A stretch of 64,000 bases of DNA from Centroberyx gerrardi (Eukaryota > Chordata > Actinopteri > Beryciformes > Berycidae): NCBI RefSeq assembly GCF_048128805.1, contig NC_136019.1:16851381-16915380 (forward strand). The letters run 5' to 3'. Made by a program: the position numbers and the translations under genes. This document shows positions 45,413-57,774 of the stretch, in pieces. Under the pieces are notes generated by a model. That model had not been told where the DNA came from, ran no database searches, and saw only the letters and a program-made list of their open reading frames with translations. Numbering within the stretch: the stretch's first letter is position 1; every line of letters begins with the position of its first letter.

Positions 45413-47585
45413 CTTAGTTCTGCCTGTCCTGTGCTGTTTGAACCACTCAAGTGGCTCATTAAGGGGCCGCCTGCCTCCCTCGCCTCCTCCCTCGTTTTCT
45501 CTCGCACTCCTTTTTTTCTCCTCTCCCTCTCCCGGAGCTGAAGATTGGTCGGTTAATTATTAAGCAGAGCCGCAGAGCCCCCTTTCCCTGGGAAATCAAT
45601 TACAGTAGGAAGTAGCTTGGAAACAGCTAGACCTACCTATCCGCACCGAGAGAGACAGAGGGAGAGAGAGAGAGACAGAGAGATGGAGGGGTTGGTTATT
45701 ATTTCGTTCGTCGTCAAAAGTCAGTTTCTTTGTCACTCCCTAAGTGCCACTTGCCTTCCCCGCTCAGTGCCCTCCTCTATTTGGCTACTTCTCCTTTCTG
45801 CTTTGCCATGTCAGAGCATTTTTCTCCTCCTCCTCCTCCGCCTCTTTTACCTCCCTTGACTGTGTTATACCCTCAGCGCATCCCCATTTATCTTTCTTTC
45901 TCTCTCTCTCCCCTCTCGTCCTCTTCCCCCAAATATCTCTGCTGCGTGTCTTCCCCTCTATTTCCCCCCACTCCCCCCCCTCCCTCCATCACATCAGTAT
46001 CTCTAACAATAAAACCCCCTCCTTCCCTCCAGTCTGCCACTTCCACCCTGCCATCCATCCTGTACGACTCCGCTGTCGGGCTTGACTTGTGTTGCTGTGT
46101 TGTTGACATGATTGGTGTCCCTTAAGGGAGGGATGGGGGGTGGCGGAGGGGGGGAGGGGGGGGATGACAGGCTCCTTACCTGGTGCCCCCGGGGGATGTG
46201 ACTGACAGGCAGCGTCTGGAGGGCTGACGTTAGACCGTTAGACGTTGATGAAGACGAGGACGATGATGAAGACGGGGTGATGACAAGGCGGAAAGAGAGA
46301 GAGGAGTGAGAATGGGCGGGTGGCAGCAGCGTGAAGAGGGGGTTGTCAGCAATGGGGGACAAGGGGTTAATGCAGGCTTTCCCAACCGTTCGGGTCCTAC
46401 TGATGTTAAAGCGGGGCTCCCTAAAAAAATATGTGATCAAACTAAAATGACTGTAATCATTGCTGGCTGTCGCAGGACAGAGCCTACACATAACCCTGAT
46501 TAAACCCTGGTCACCTAAGGAATGAAACATCTTTATACAACAGGTAGTTTTAGCCAAGCAATCTGATAATGATGCTGATAATCCCCATAAAGCATGGCTA
46601 GTATGCTTTTCTCACGATATGATTCGATACGCGATATGGGGTTTACGGTTCAATACAACCAAGATACGATGCAATAAATAAAAGTTCAGTGACAACAAAG
46701 TCTGACTGTGACAGAATTATGTTTATTTCTGAACCACGATTCTTTCTAGCAATAGCATTGGCTTGCTAGAATGTAAACAACAATTTAAAAATGTCATTAC
46801 AAAGTGACAATAATATAATATCGATGGGGAGCTTGTGAAATTGTGATGGGCAAGCTGTCTCATTTGTGATTACTACAGCAGAATAACATGGAGCTAATAT
46901 CACGATTCATTTTTCTGTCCCACGATACGTATTGTCACATTTTTGCATTGTGATATGATATTGAATTTCGATATATCGTCCCATCCCTAACGGTTAGCAG
47001 TACTTGATGGGTTGCTATGCTAATTATTGTGGTAACCAGGGAGCTAAATAGTGATATTTCTTGTTTTCTCCTGGTTTTTATTCTTATGTGCATGTGCTAC
47101 TTTGATCACACATTTTCAGACAGTTAACAAGCATTGTATCTGTCCACTGTATAAGCCATAATACCCATAAATATGTTCTTTACTGTGATTATGGGCACTC
47201 TGGAGATGCCAAAGGTACTCCTTAAATTATAGGCCAACCCTGAATATCAGCATGTTGTCAACACAGTTTTCACATCTTAGAAATATTGGGGTCTCTGGAA
47301 GTTTCTGACCTCCAGATGGGATCACCTGCCAATGAGACAAAAAAGGTTGGGAGCGCCTGGGTTAATGAGGAGGGGTTAACAGAGATTAGTGGTAAAAAAA
47401 AAACAAACAAAAAAACCCACACATAATTATGGAGGTTGTGTTGAATGGACATAGTGATACAACAGCAGTGCATGTGATGCTCACTCAAGCTTAGGCGACA
47501 CACATTTGTTTTCAAGACACATCTACGCAGACAGAATGAGTCAAAATTAGAGAGACGCGTGAGACGTCTGCTTGATGCTTTAGAC

Positions 47586-47631
<46 letters not shown>

Positions 47632-47801
47632 AGACAGAGTGGTGATTGAAACAGATGTATGGGTCTGTGAACACGCTCCCTCTAATCTCTCTCTTTCTTT
47701 TCATCCACTATTTCTGCTCTGATTTGGTCCGTCTCTGCGGTTCGTGTGTGTGTGAGAGAAAATGAGGAGAAGAGAGAGAGAGAGGGAGGGTGAAAGTGAA
47801 A

Positions 47802-47834
<33 letters not shown>

Positions 47835-50421
47835 CTCTAGCAGTGGAGAGAACAGAGAAGTTATGGTCGGAGGAGGACGGCTTCAAGAGCAGCGTGATCA
47901 AAGGCGGCGAGTGCGTGACCGTTTGGCTGCGGGTCGTCAGCCACGCTGATCTCGATGCAGATCAAAGCCGATTGGTCCGTAGGCCTCTCTCTTTGGTGGT
48001 GCAATGTTAACACTTAGCCCTCGGGGTGCGTTGTTGGTGATGGGGAGCGCACGAGGTCAGATGCATGTATGTTATCTACGGAGGCGAAGCATCTCTGCTG
48101 CGGAGCGACGGACCGCTGAAAGAGCCGAGAGCGCTCGCCAAAGTCAGGTAATGTGGGGTAATGTTGGAGCTACGGCATTTAACTCCATGTCATTTATCTT
48201 CCATAGACATGAATGACATAGCCTGGATCCAACCTGGACTCGCTCATTAACCGCACAACCGTTTTAAATTCCTCGATTCAGGGGACGGGCATTTCCTTTG
48301 AGCATAGAGGTATCAAGCACTCTGGACTGGACTGGTCCATCTGTGGGCTGGATGCTGCTCGCCTGAGTTTCCATCTATCCACATGGGTAAAATAAAGACC
48401 TTGCTACTGTGGTTCAGTTTTACTTTACACAATGTGTGGTTTGTCACAACAGCAAATAATAGATACAGATAAGAAAGAGAAATGCAGAGTACTGAGGATA
48501 ATACATGAAGTAATCGCAGCAACCAAACATTTTAACTAAACCCCAAACCCAAATCTGTGGTGAAGCCTGACACCTAATGGTGAAAAGTGGGTACTGAACT
48601 GGCCATCTGCTATTGGTTGGTCTTCTTTGCCAGGTGATGTCACCTTCTATAGAGTACAGAACAGGTAGTGACATCACCTGGCATCAAAGACCAGCCAATA
48701 GCAGATGTCTCATGCCATGTACCATGGAGGGCTGAGAGTCTGCAGTGTTCCACCCAAACACTACAGCAGGTGATTAGCACAGCTTCAACCAGACAGGAGG
48801 AACTAATCAGCTGCTGCAGTGTTTGGCTGGAATGAAAACCTGCTCGGTCCTCCATGGCACATGGTTTGAGTCCTCTGATAGATCAAATATACAGACGTGT
48901 ATCGATGTGTGTAAATATGCATTGCGGCTATTCAGGAATTAGTCAAGAGTGATCGAAGCTGAGGGCTGAAATATCACCAGTCCAGGCGATGATGAATTCA
49001 GAAAGGCAGCCGCAAAGTTGGCCCCGCCAGTCCCATTAATTATGAAATTTGTGGTTAACAAGTTAAAACCAAAACAAGCCATTCACAGGGCTGGATCCAG
49101 GCTATGAATGACCATGTCCATGTCAGGTTAACAACAGACAGGCCAAGAACCCAGGCCACTGAGTGATGATATTCTCCATCACCATAAATACAAGGTCCTC
49201 AATCTTCTCCAAATTTTATTAATCTTCTGCCTTTAAATGCCTGCATTTTTAGAATTCTAGAAAGTACATCGACTTGGAAAATAAATACTGACGTTTTGAC
49301 AATAATGGTCTACAGGGCATTGACACCCAAGTGTGAATGTCTCTCCATATAATTGTTTTAAATTTTTACAATTAGTTAGTCTTAATCCTACTGGACATTG
49401 CCTTTTTCTGTTTCACCCCTTTTGATTGATTTTACACCATATGGGTTCAGAACATTTAGGAGAATCCACTGAAGGATTGTGACGCAGTTGCGCCCGTTTA
49501 ACCTTTGCAAACGAGACAGAGAAAAAGTCAGTCCAATTCACAAACCACCCACAGTGGATAGAATGCGCACTTAATTGCACCGCCAAGGAAAGAGTGACAC
49601 ACTGCGCCTTTGCTGTTAATGCATATTTAAATTAAGTTATCTACATATATTTCAGTGCAAGAACTACCCCTTTCAATGCAAATAAGGCTGATCATGAGAT
49701 GTGTCTGAGTCACAATGACAGCCACTAATTGTGGGAAGTGTCATCGGGACAATGGCGGCAGCGGTGGCGGCAAGGCGAACGCATTGCCAACGTCAAAGAC
49801 GCGCAAGAGAAAGTACAGTATATTCCAAAGGAGATTTCTTTATTTGATAATGACAGAGGCTGGGATTGTTAGAATGTCTGGTTTCCACTACAGTTGGGCT
49901 GAAAACCACCGTCTGATGCAGTGAATGCGTGAAGCAATTTGTAAAATACATTCTGCTATATTCCTGTAAAGTGGTCCATTTGTAAAATTCCCTGACATTC
50001 CCTGACTTTCCCAGATAATTTATCAGATTCCCTGACTTTCAAAACTCCATGATATTCCAGGAATCCCATGACCAGTGGAAACCCTGTGCCTTCGAGTACT
50101 TCTGCCTCTATATGTTAATGCCTCTATAGAAAGAGAGAGAGAGAGAAAGAGAGATGCAGATAGAGACACGGATAGAGAAAAATGAAACCAAGAAAACAGA
50201 ATGCAACGACAGCCGGCGAGAGTCTTTGTTTTTACCCTCCGAGTGGTGCGAGAGGATGAGGAGGTTGACGCAGGACGCCCCGGCCCCGGAGCCGAAGATG
50301 GTGATCCTCTCCGGGTCTCCGCCGAAGTGGCCGATGTTCTCGTTGAGCCAGCGCAGGGCCTGGATCTGGTCCAGCAGGCCGTAGTTACCCTTGGCGGACT
50401 GGTCACCGGTGCTGAGGAAGC
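40054..50421 (-). CDS. nlgn2: Neuroligin 2, last five coding exons (5' part outside window)
   Basis: Exons in transcript order: 50,421-50,236, 44,924-44,659, 43,250-43,097, 41,619-41,253, 40,888-40,054. All have AG/GT borders and join in frame. The product is a type I postsynaptic adhesion protein with a cholinesterase-like ectodomain that binds neurexins; NLGN2 organises inhibitory synapses. Seen here: FGSGAGASC, where active esterases have GESAG, so the catalytic serine is absent as in all neuroligins; [39 protein letters not shown]; a transmembrane segment; and a terminal [24 protein letters not shown] and [20 protein letters not shown] identify NLGN2 over NLGN1/3. Whether this is teleost nlgn2a or nlgn2b cannot be told. 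Exons with the signal peptide and N-terminal half lie beyond 64,000. Confidence 0.93.
41253..41619 (-). CDS. nlgn2: nlgn2 exon: C-terminal part of the esterase-like domain
   Basis: This 367-nt exon encodes [20 protein letters not shown] through [13 protein letters not shown]. It includes [20 protein letters not shown] and the histidine region [12 protein letters not shown] near the position of the esterase triad histidine. It is separated from the preceding exon by a 1477-nt intron that is not expected from mammalian NLGN2. Confidence 0.93.
41997..42074. repeat. GT and AG microsatellites in an nlgn2 intron
   Basis: A (GT)n-like stretch (about 41,997-42,031) is followed by (AG)n (about 42,056-42,075). 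The flanks are purine-rich. Confidence 0.7.
43097..43250 (-). CDS. nlgn2: nlgn2 exon: mid-ectodomain
   Basis: A small 154-nt exon encoding [20 protein letters not shown], then the acidic [10 protein letters not shown] and [13 protein letters not shown]. Phase 0 acceptor and phase 1 donor fit its neighbours. The acidic part lies near the neurexin/Ca2+ interface in neuroligin structures. Confidence 0.93.
43562..43588. repeat. (TA)n microsatellite
   Basis: Uninterrupted TA dinucleotide run in the 1408-nt nlgn2 intron; this intron otherwise shows no recognisable feature. Confidence 0.8.
44659..44924 (-). CDS. nlgn2: nlgn2 exon: ectodomain after the nucleophile elbow
   Basis: This 266-nt exon encodes [20 protein letters not shown] through [20 protein letters not shown] to ILMQQ. 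The pair of cysteines (KVGCTY and LVDCLRR) forms a conserved disulfide in the family. The donor is CAGCAG/GTGAGG. Confidence 0.93.
46595..46990. mobile_element. Interspersed repeat ending in ATATCGTCCCATCCCTAA
   Basis: The right end, inverse of TTAGGGATGGGACGATAT, is a motif I recall from abundant non-autonomous DNA elements in fish. The left part repeats related CGATAC/ACGATA words (CACGATATGATTCGATACG). The class is uncertain and there is no coding capacity. Confidence 0.45.
47584..47633. repeat. Compound (CT)n(CA)n microsatellite
   Basis: A CT run passes directly into a CA run. Confidence 0.85.
48604..48707. mobile_element. Short palindromic element
   Basis: CATCTGCTATTGGTTGGTCT at the left is mirrored by AGACCAGCCAATAGCAGATG at the right. 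Inner GCCAGGTGATGTCAC faces GTGACATCACCTGGC. Arms of about 40 bp surround a 22-bp centre. Confidence 0.65.
48715..48864. mobile_element. Second palindromic element, relative of 16,371-16,531
   Basis: CCATGTACCATGGAGGGC at the left is mirrored by a near-inverse at the right end, TCCTCCATGGCACATGG. Inside are AACACTACAGCAGGTGATTA and TTTGGCTGGAATGAAAACCT, matching the family seen next to VLIG copies A and B. It starts only 7 bp after the previous palindrome. Confidence 0.6.
50236..50421 (-). CDS. nlgn2: nlgn2 exon: nucleophile-elbow region with inactive GSGAG
   Basis: This 186-nt exon encodes [20 protein letters not shown] through [20 protein letters not shown] to LLILSHHSE. Glycine replaces the catalytic serine of cholinesterases, as known for neuroligins. 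It starts mid-codon (phase 1 acceptor), so at least one upstream exon ending ...VLG must exist; none is found up to 64,000. Confidence 0.93.
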
Positions 50422-51359
50422 CTGGGAGCGGGCAGAAACAAAGATGGAGATGGAGGAGGAGAGGGAAGGAAGGGGATGGAAGAGAGCGGTTGAACAGAGA
50501 AAGCAAAGGAGGGAAGAGAGAAAGGAGTGGAAGTAGAAGAGAGGAGAATGGAGAGAGCAGAGGCAGGAAGGATACAGAGATGAAGGGAAGAGGGGAACAG
50601 AGAGAGAGAAGGGGGAGATAGAGAATAGAGAGTTTATTTCCAGTGTAGTATCAGCCAGTCTGGCAAATGTTCTCTAGTTTGGCCTGTAAATCAGCTTCTG
50701 ACGGAGGGGAATTGCTAGACTGAAGAGAACAAGTGTGCGTGTGTGTGTGTGTATGTATGTGTGTGTGTGTGTGTGTGCATACTACACCAACACCCATCAA
50801 CAAGGAGGGACAGATTGCACACAGAGAGAGAGAGAGAGAGAGAAGAGAGTGAGAGAAGAAATTGCTTTTTCAGCTCTTCTCTCAATGACGTTTATTCTTT
50901 CTAATGCCATTGAGCAGGGACTTTTTTTTTTTTACACAAAGCCACTTACAGTACAGTATCCTGCACTCCTAGGAATATAGGTGGCCCTATTCTGAATCAC
51001 ACCCATAACTGGATTACTAATGATGACATACCTTCACTGGAGTTTGGGGTTTTACAGTCCCTTTTGTTCAGAAGAATCAACTGTCCCCCATAAATATTGC
51101 AATGACATAAAATCTTAATCATTTTTTCCCACCTTTTCCACAGTAGAACCATTGAGAAGATATTAAGAGCTACCAATGCACAAGATACAATTTGAGGGAG
51201 AAAAGGTTGAGAAGTGGCATATCATTGGGTATACCAAATAGGCCCCTCCCATCAAAGATCATTTCTAAACCTCGCCATCTGTCTCAAGGAAAACTACAAT
51301 TCATTTCTAATGATCATCTCAGCTGAACCCTAAAAACAAAATGAATCAAAGCACATATC

Positions 51360-51610
51360 AACAAGCACATCATGCCAGCGTCGGCTCTTGTGCCATTCCC
51401 GCACTTTCCCCGCAGATAAACACAATAAATAACACAAATTGTCTGGCTTATTTTAATAAAGCATGTTTGGGTGCATTAATTATGACGAACAAGAGGCACT
51501 TGAGCTGCCGTAATCACCATGATACATTAAGCATAACCAGTTATGCTAATGAGGTCATTCATTCAGCGAATTAAATAGCAAAAATTTCAGTCAACACATG
51601 TGTCTTCACA
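51360..51610. promoter_or_regulatory. Candidate conserved non-coding element
   Basis: A unique AT-rich block free of simple repeats sits within microsatellite-dense intron. It has many homeodomain-type TAAT/ATTA cores (for example GCATTAATTATGACG, ATGCTAATGAGGTCATTCATT). This is typical of enhancer-like conserved elements but unproven without alignment. Confidence 0.25.
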
Positions 51611-52109
51611 AAACACATGGGTGGTATTAACATGAATTCTTAAGGAGTTATAATAGTTTCAACAAACTCATTAATATGCAAATTTATGCAGCAAGGTACT
51701 CCAAAATCAGATCATGTAGAGGCTACCTGTGGTGTAAGTATGACGTTTCTATCATGTATTGTTCTTCGGTTATTGTATTCATGCACCAGGGTGGAGGAAC
51801 ATAAAAATGCTGGAGGGACTGAATGGGCTACAACATCGAAGCCTAATGTTATCTGGTTCCAACCACAACCGACACCCTCCCTGCACCTTCACGCTGCGTC
51901 CATCTGAATGTGAGTCGGTGCGCGCCGGCAGGCCGCCTCACCCAGCCTCACCCAGCCTCACCCAGCCTCCTCCTCCTCTATAATCTGATAAAAAAGGCTT
52001 GGGAAAGACAGAGGAGTTGGTCAAAACGCCGCAATACAAGATGAAAGCGCAGCTCCGCATGAATAGCCTTTAAAATGGCTGTGGTGAGGACTGGTGGTTA
52101 GAGGGGGCA

Positions 52110-52160
52110 AGAGAGAGAGAGAGAGAGAGAGAGGGGGGTGAGGGAGAGAGAGAGAGAGAA
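52110..52160. repeat. (GA)n microsatellite
   Basis: Two adjacent GA runs interrupted by GGGGGGTGAGG. Confidence 0.8.
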
Positions 52161-52919
52161 GGAGAAAGGAGAGAAGGATAGTGGGTGTTCTGTGAGTCCC
52201 GGATAGAGGCACAGTGTTTCATCTGCCTCCAAGACACCAGGGGTTGGCTCACACACACGCACACACACACGTACACACACAGGGCCACTGATCAAAGGCT
52301 GACACTACAGAGAAGACTCTCTCTCTTCTCTCTCTGTCTCTCTCTCTCTGTCTCACACACACACACACGTACACGTGCGGGCGTGTGCGCACAAAGACAG
52401 AGGAATAATGCAAATGCGTATACTCTCTCTTCTCTCTCTCTCTCTCCCCTTCGCACATATAAACACAGCAAGCACACACAAAGCCCGTCCATATTTATCC
52501 GGTGCCCACACAGAGCCGGCGAACGGCCGTTTTCCGCGGAATTTTTGGAGCGAATGCGCAAACACAAAGCAGAACAAAACAAACATGCTGCGCCTGTCTG
52601 CCGCTCACACACACACACAGCAGCGCTTTTGTGCATCCGTCCTACAGTTACAATGAACATGAAATGACTCTTTTATCACCGAGCTATGAGATTGCTTATG
52701 GAACTGATATGTTTGTACAGGTCTGTTGTGTGTGTATGTGTGTGTGTGCGCATACTTGTCATTATGATTTGTGTAAAGCCTATGTGTGTGTATGCAGAAG
52801 TGTGTGCGTCTGTGACTTCATGTGTGCGCAGCGATACATGTGATTATGATTTGTGTGTGTGTCTATGCGTGTGTATGGGTATGCACGGCTGTGTGTATGT
52901 GCATGTGTATGGTGTGTGA

Positions 52920-52923
<4 letters not shown>

Positions 52924-52952
<29 letters not shown>
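52924..52952. repeat. (TG)n microsatellite
   Basis: Pure TG run within a 300-bp GT-rich zone (52,720-52,952). Confidence 0.85.
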
Positions 52953-52955
<3 letters not shown>

Positions 52956-53787
52956 GAAAATATGCGAGTGTGCCTGCTGGATGACATAAGCTGCCTCTAA
53001 CAGGCGATACCCCATGTGAATTCATTGTCAAAGGCTGACATGGGTGCCAGAGCTCTGTGTGTGTGTGCGTGTGTGTGTGTGTGTGTCAGAAGCCGGTCTT
53101 GGCAGCATCGTGGTTATTGTATATCAGAGGGAGTGTGTGCGCCGTCCTGTCCCTGGTCCAGTGAGAACGAACAGATGTGGGCGGCCTGAAGCCACTGAAT
53201 AATGTATATGTCACACACATTTTCTTCATTAACACACACACACTTCCGATGACGCCCATTCCTCCCGCAGGTGTTGAAAGCCACCTGCTTGTGTCTTTCA
53301 CCGCAGCATCTCTGCTGTCAGACGGGCTGCCTGTCCCCCCCCGCCGCCCTCCGCTGCCGAAAGCCTAAATATGCAATTCCGATTACGGCGGCGTGGCGTG
53401 GCGTGCCGTCTGCGCCGCCGCCACCGCGAACGGACCGACCTCAAAACGTCTCAAAACGCTTCGCCGTTTCCAGAGGGTCACGCCGAATGACGCAGCTAAG
53501 AGGGGGGGGGGGGGGGGAAGAGGATGGGGAAGAGAGAGAGAGAGGGGAAATGAGAAATATTCCCTTTTTCCGAGGCGCTTGAAAAGAGGCTTTTTTCCAC
53601 AAACAGCGCTCTGGCTTAGACACAGCGATTGGCCTTGGGTGATTCGCTCTGCTCCTCTCTCCTCTTTCTCTTTCTCCCTCTCTTCCGCTCTCTCTAAAGT
53701 TGTTATTACTATTGCTTGGCTGTGACAACCAAATTATCTGTGAAATTATTCTGATTTTATACTCTCTCACACTGGGCAGGACCCTCC

Positions 53788-53819
<32 letters not shown>

Positions 53820-54552
53820 ACGTCAACCCCCTTTCTGCCCAGCACAAACAATGGCATTTTGAAATTTGAACAATCAGCCGCACAAAAAAGGGGAACCGTC
53901 GGCCGGGGCCAGAGTCGCGCCCGATCTCTTTCTCTTTCCAATCTCGCTCTAATTTTTCTCTCACTTTGAATCAATCTCTCTCTCTCTCTCTCTCGCTCTT
54001 TTTCCTCTCCCCCGCTCCTTTCCGCATCGTTTTTCATCTCTCCGTTTCTTCCCCCTTTACCCGCCGACTGTTCACTTTGTGTACTCGCAAAAAAACACAA
54101 ATACATCATGCCGGCGCGTTAATGATGACGCCGCGTGTGCCGCGCTCCCGCGAGTTGTGTTGTGTTTTCATTTGTGAAATGACGGCGTGTCGTTCGGCTG
54201 CGACTGTGTGTTGACGCTGCTTGTTGTGTTTAAAGTACCCCCTCCCCTTACTCTGCAGTGTGTGTGTGTGTCTAGTGACTCATTACAGAGTTTTTAAATG
54301 CTAAACGTCAAATGTCCTTCATCAAACATCCGCACCGTCTTTCATCTCTTCTGTCTCTCTCACTCGTCCTAATTTTTCAAATACCCCCCCCCCCTATTTT
54401 CCTCCCATTCACTTTTCCCTCCCCAGTCCTCTATAGTCCCATCATCCTCCTCTTATTCCTCCTCCTCCTCCTCTTCCTCCCCTCCATCCCTCTGTCTTTC
54501 AGTGTCTCTTTATGCGGCTGGTCTGGGGCTGAGGCAGCGAGCCTCTGAAGTC

Positions 54553-54585
<33 letters not shown>

Positions 54586-54920
54586 TGTGTTTGTGTGGGG
54601 GTGTAACTGTCAACGGACTCCCTTTCAAGCCTTATCACTCTCGCCTTTCATGAAGTCTCAGGGCCTGTGTGTGTGTGTGTGTGTGTGTGCATCAATGTGT
54701 TTTGATGTGGTCTCACGCTCTGTATAGTGTCATATGTTCTGTGTTCATGTGGGACAGCGACACAGAGAGATAACGGGAAAGCAAGTGTGTGAGTGTGTGT
54801 GTGTGTATGAGAGAGTGAGTGTGTGTGGACTGCATGTGCTGGTGAAAGAGAAACCAGGCCAGCTCCCAGCAGAGTACGACTGTGTGCACAAGTGTTTCTC
54901 AGCGCCTCAGCCTGCACATA

Positions 54921-54955
<35 letters not shown>

Positions 54956-55373
54956 TCAGCATGGAAGAGTGTGATTGCTCTTGTTTTCATCATGGGCAAG
55001 TCCAAGTGTGTCAGAGGGACGCACACACACACACAAACACACACATACACACACACACACCAACAGAAGCAGGACGACAGAGGGAGGGAGAAAGATGAGA
55101 GAGGGTGACACAGAGAGAATGAGTCACAAAGGGACAAACACAGTGAGAGGAAGTGTGGAGATGGATTGTCAGGTGTGTGTGTGTGTGTGTGTGTGTAGTC
55201 CACAGGGACAAGAAGAGGAACTGGTATCTATTTCACCCTCCTTTAACAAGTGTCTTTACAGAGTGGCGGTGTGTGTCCATCGATCAGCTTTTGTTGCCTG
55301 TGAACACTTTTACAGCCCCAAGGAACAATAGCTCACCGGCCTGATCACACACACTCCCATACCGATGCCTTTG

Positions 55374-55404
<31 letters not shown>

Positions 55405-55750
55405 GAATTCCCTGAAAAAGTAAAACCTCCTCTCTCTCTCCTTCATTTGTGTCTCCTCTCCTTTTTCCTCGTCCCCACCTCAGCCTCCTTCCCTCCCTGT
55501 GTTGCTCTGTGTATCCATCATCTGGGTCCCTCGGGTGCCGCTGTCCCCGGGGGCCCCTATCCAGTCAGAGGGTAATGGCGGGTGAAATAGGGGTGCCACG
55601 GGCCAGGTTGGACACGATGTACAGCATAATGTGTGTGTGTGTGTGTGTGGACAGGAGAAAGCTACAATAATCGTTTTTAGTCATCGGTGTGTTTGACGCC
55701 AAGCAAAAGCCCTTCCTGTGATGCTCGTATGAGACGAATAAGCAGATGTC

Positions 55751-55752
<2 letters not shown>

Positions 55753-55782
<30 letters not shown>
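55753..55782. repeat. (TG)n microsatellite
   Basis: Pure TG run; similar runs stand at about 53,794-53,819, 54,556-54,600, 54,667-54,688, 54,925-54,954, 55,172-55,197, 55,374-55,400 and 55,628-55,650. Confidence 0.85.
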
Positions 55783-55784
<2 letters not shown>

Positions 55785-56952
55785 GTGAAGGCTGATACCA
55801 ACATTTTTGCACTCAAGCTGCTAATATCTGACATTTTGTTCCTGTATTCAATATCTTTTTTTTTTTAAAATTATTTTATTCTTGGCAGTGTGGAAAAACC
55901 TCTGAAACTGAATTTAGACCATCATGTGAATGAATAAATGACAGAATAAATACAATGAGCAACAAAAATAACACTTCACTGCAGGTTTTGTAGACTCCCA
56001 CAACATATTGGAACAATTTCTCATCAGCCATCTGAAATAATAATAATAAAAACATATTCATTTGCTGTGTTTGCAGAGATTCCTCCAGTATCTGACTTAT
56101 ACGTGACAAAAGCCTGACCCATCTGCACACCGGTATATCGGTCTAACCTGAGAATAAACCGTTCAAACAATGCTCCTGAGCAGGGATGGAGGGATGGAAA
56201 AAAAAAGAAAAAGAAAAGGTGGGGGGTTAAAACAAGAGAGAGGAAAACAAGGGCTAATGAATCCCCAAACCGCCGCTCGTCCCCGCTCTGCAGCAGCTGC
56301 GTGGCGGTGAGGATTTACCCAGCAAAACAAACAAAACCGGCAAAAATAAATGGATAAACACTCATTGTTGGTGTGCCAGGGGTGTGTGCATGTGTGTGTG
56401 TGTATGCGCATGTGAGTGTGTTTGCCTGTGTATGTCTTCTACTACATGCGTCTGTGTACATGTGTGTCTATGGGTGTGCATTTGGGTATATCTGTGGGTT
56501 TTTTTCTGTGTGTGTGTGTGTGCCAGCATCGCTCATCCTCCTCTCATGTTTTGCCTTTCCACGGCTTGTACTGTAGTGAATGGATGTTGTGTCTGTACAT
56601 CTCTGGAGCTAAAAGTAGACCTCTGCTATTCCACTATGCGCTGGCAAAATGCTGCAATACTTCAAACGGAACCCATGCTGGGTTGGCCTAGATACTGTAA
56701 CTCCTCCTCACACAGCGCTCAGTATCCATGGCGCTGGATAGAGCCGGCACAATGCACTTCAGCTGAGCTCGGTTTTTGTCTAGCAGGCTAAGACTGCCTG
56801 CTGCATTTTTTCCATTTTATATCCATTTGGCATCTTTCATGGACAGGAATTTCATGACACTCCTCAGTTTGTAATTGGGAAACCTGCGATATTCCATTTT
56901 GGTTAATATTCCTCTACTTTGCTCCCTCGTTCATCAATATCTACGGAAGAGG

Positions 56953-57357
56953 ATTAGGGCCACGTGAAAAATGTATTTGAGATCGATGTCAGACTTCTGA
57001 GAATGAAGTCAGAATTCTGACTTCATTCTCAGAATTTAAACTCAGAATTGTGTGTGTGTGTGTGTGAATTCTGAGAATAAAATCAGAATACTGAGTTAAA
57101 AGTCAGAATTCTGAGTTTAAATTATGAGAATAAAGTCAGAATTCTGAATTTAAACTCTGAGAATAAGGTCAGAATTCTGAATTTAAACTCTGAGAATAAG
57201 GTCAGAATTCTGAGTTAAAAGTCATAATTTTGAGAAAAAAAGTCAGAATTCTGAGACAGAAGTCAGGATTATGAGAATAAAGTCAGAATTCTGAGCTCTG
57301 ACTTTATTCTCGGAATTCTGACTTTAATCTCTGAACTTTTTCACATGTGGCCGTAAT
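56953..57357. mobile_element. MITE-like element filled with TCAGAATTCTGA repeats
   Basis: The left end ATTAGGGCCACGTGAAAAA and right end, inverse of ATTACGGCCACATGTGAAAA, are imperfect terminal inverted repeats. The interior is a run of degenerate units built on GTCAGAATTCTGAGAATAAA in both orientations, plus a (GT)n insertion at about 57,050. No coding capacity. Confidence 0.6.
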
Positions 57358-57774
57358 GCATAAATTGTCAGTGCTTTTTTGTAGGGTTTTTTTCTGCGTG
57401 CTGCCTTCATGGCCAGGGGTTTTTCTCTCACAAGGACAACTTCATCTCTTCATCGCGTCAGCCCCGGCTGAACCGAGCTCAAATGAAAACAGAAAGCTCA
57501 GTGACGAGCCTCCGTCTCCAGGCTTGCGACGATTTTCGACATCAAACCGCGCTCGATAAAAGAGGCTGTATTTGCTCCATGTGAAAGGACGGCTTGATGC
57601 GTTTGGATTCGTCAGTCAGCTGCTAACCTCCGTCTCAACTCGGGGGGTCGGCCTCACGTCTCACGTCACACACACACTCACCTCACACACATGTATACAC
57701 GCCAATCCTGTCCATAGGCGTTCACTCTGACACACATGCAAACTCACACACCACACACACACACACGCCCCATG

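Larger units (their letters stand above)
44925..50235 (-). other. nlgn2: nlgn2 intron of 5311 nt
   Basis: It is bounded by GTAAAA (donor) and CCTCCCAG (acceptor) on the minus strand. It contains pyrimidine/purine tracts (45,380-45,415; 45,650-45,690; 47,584-47,633; 47,775-47,832), an interspersed repeat (46,595-46,990) and two palindromic elements (48,604-48,864). A GC-richer unique block at 47,850-48,160 has no recognisable coding signal. Confidence 0.6.

Noticed and set aside
46003..46557. 184-codon minus-strand frame
   Set aside because: Low-complexity Ser/Pro-rich translation of purine-pyrimidine tracts inside an nlgn2 intron.
52185..52667. 160-codon frame and neighbours rich in His-Thr, Ser-Leu or Cys-Val repeats
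   Set aside because: Translations of CA/GT/CT microsatellites without any complex protein sequence.
55490..55620. GC-rich block considered as an upstream nlgn2 exon
   Set aside because: Its minus-strand translation does not match neuroligin sequence and has no suitable splice sites.
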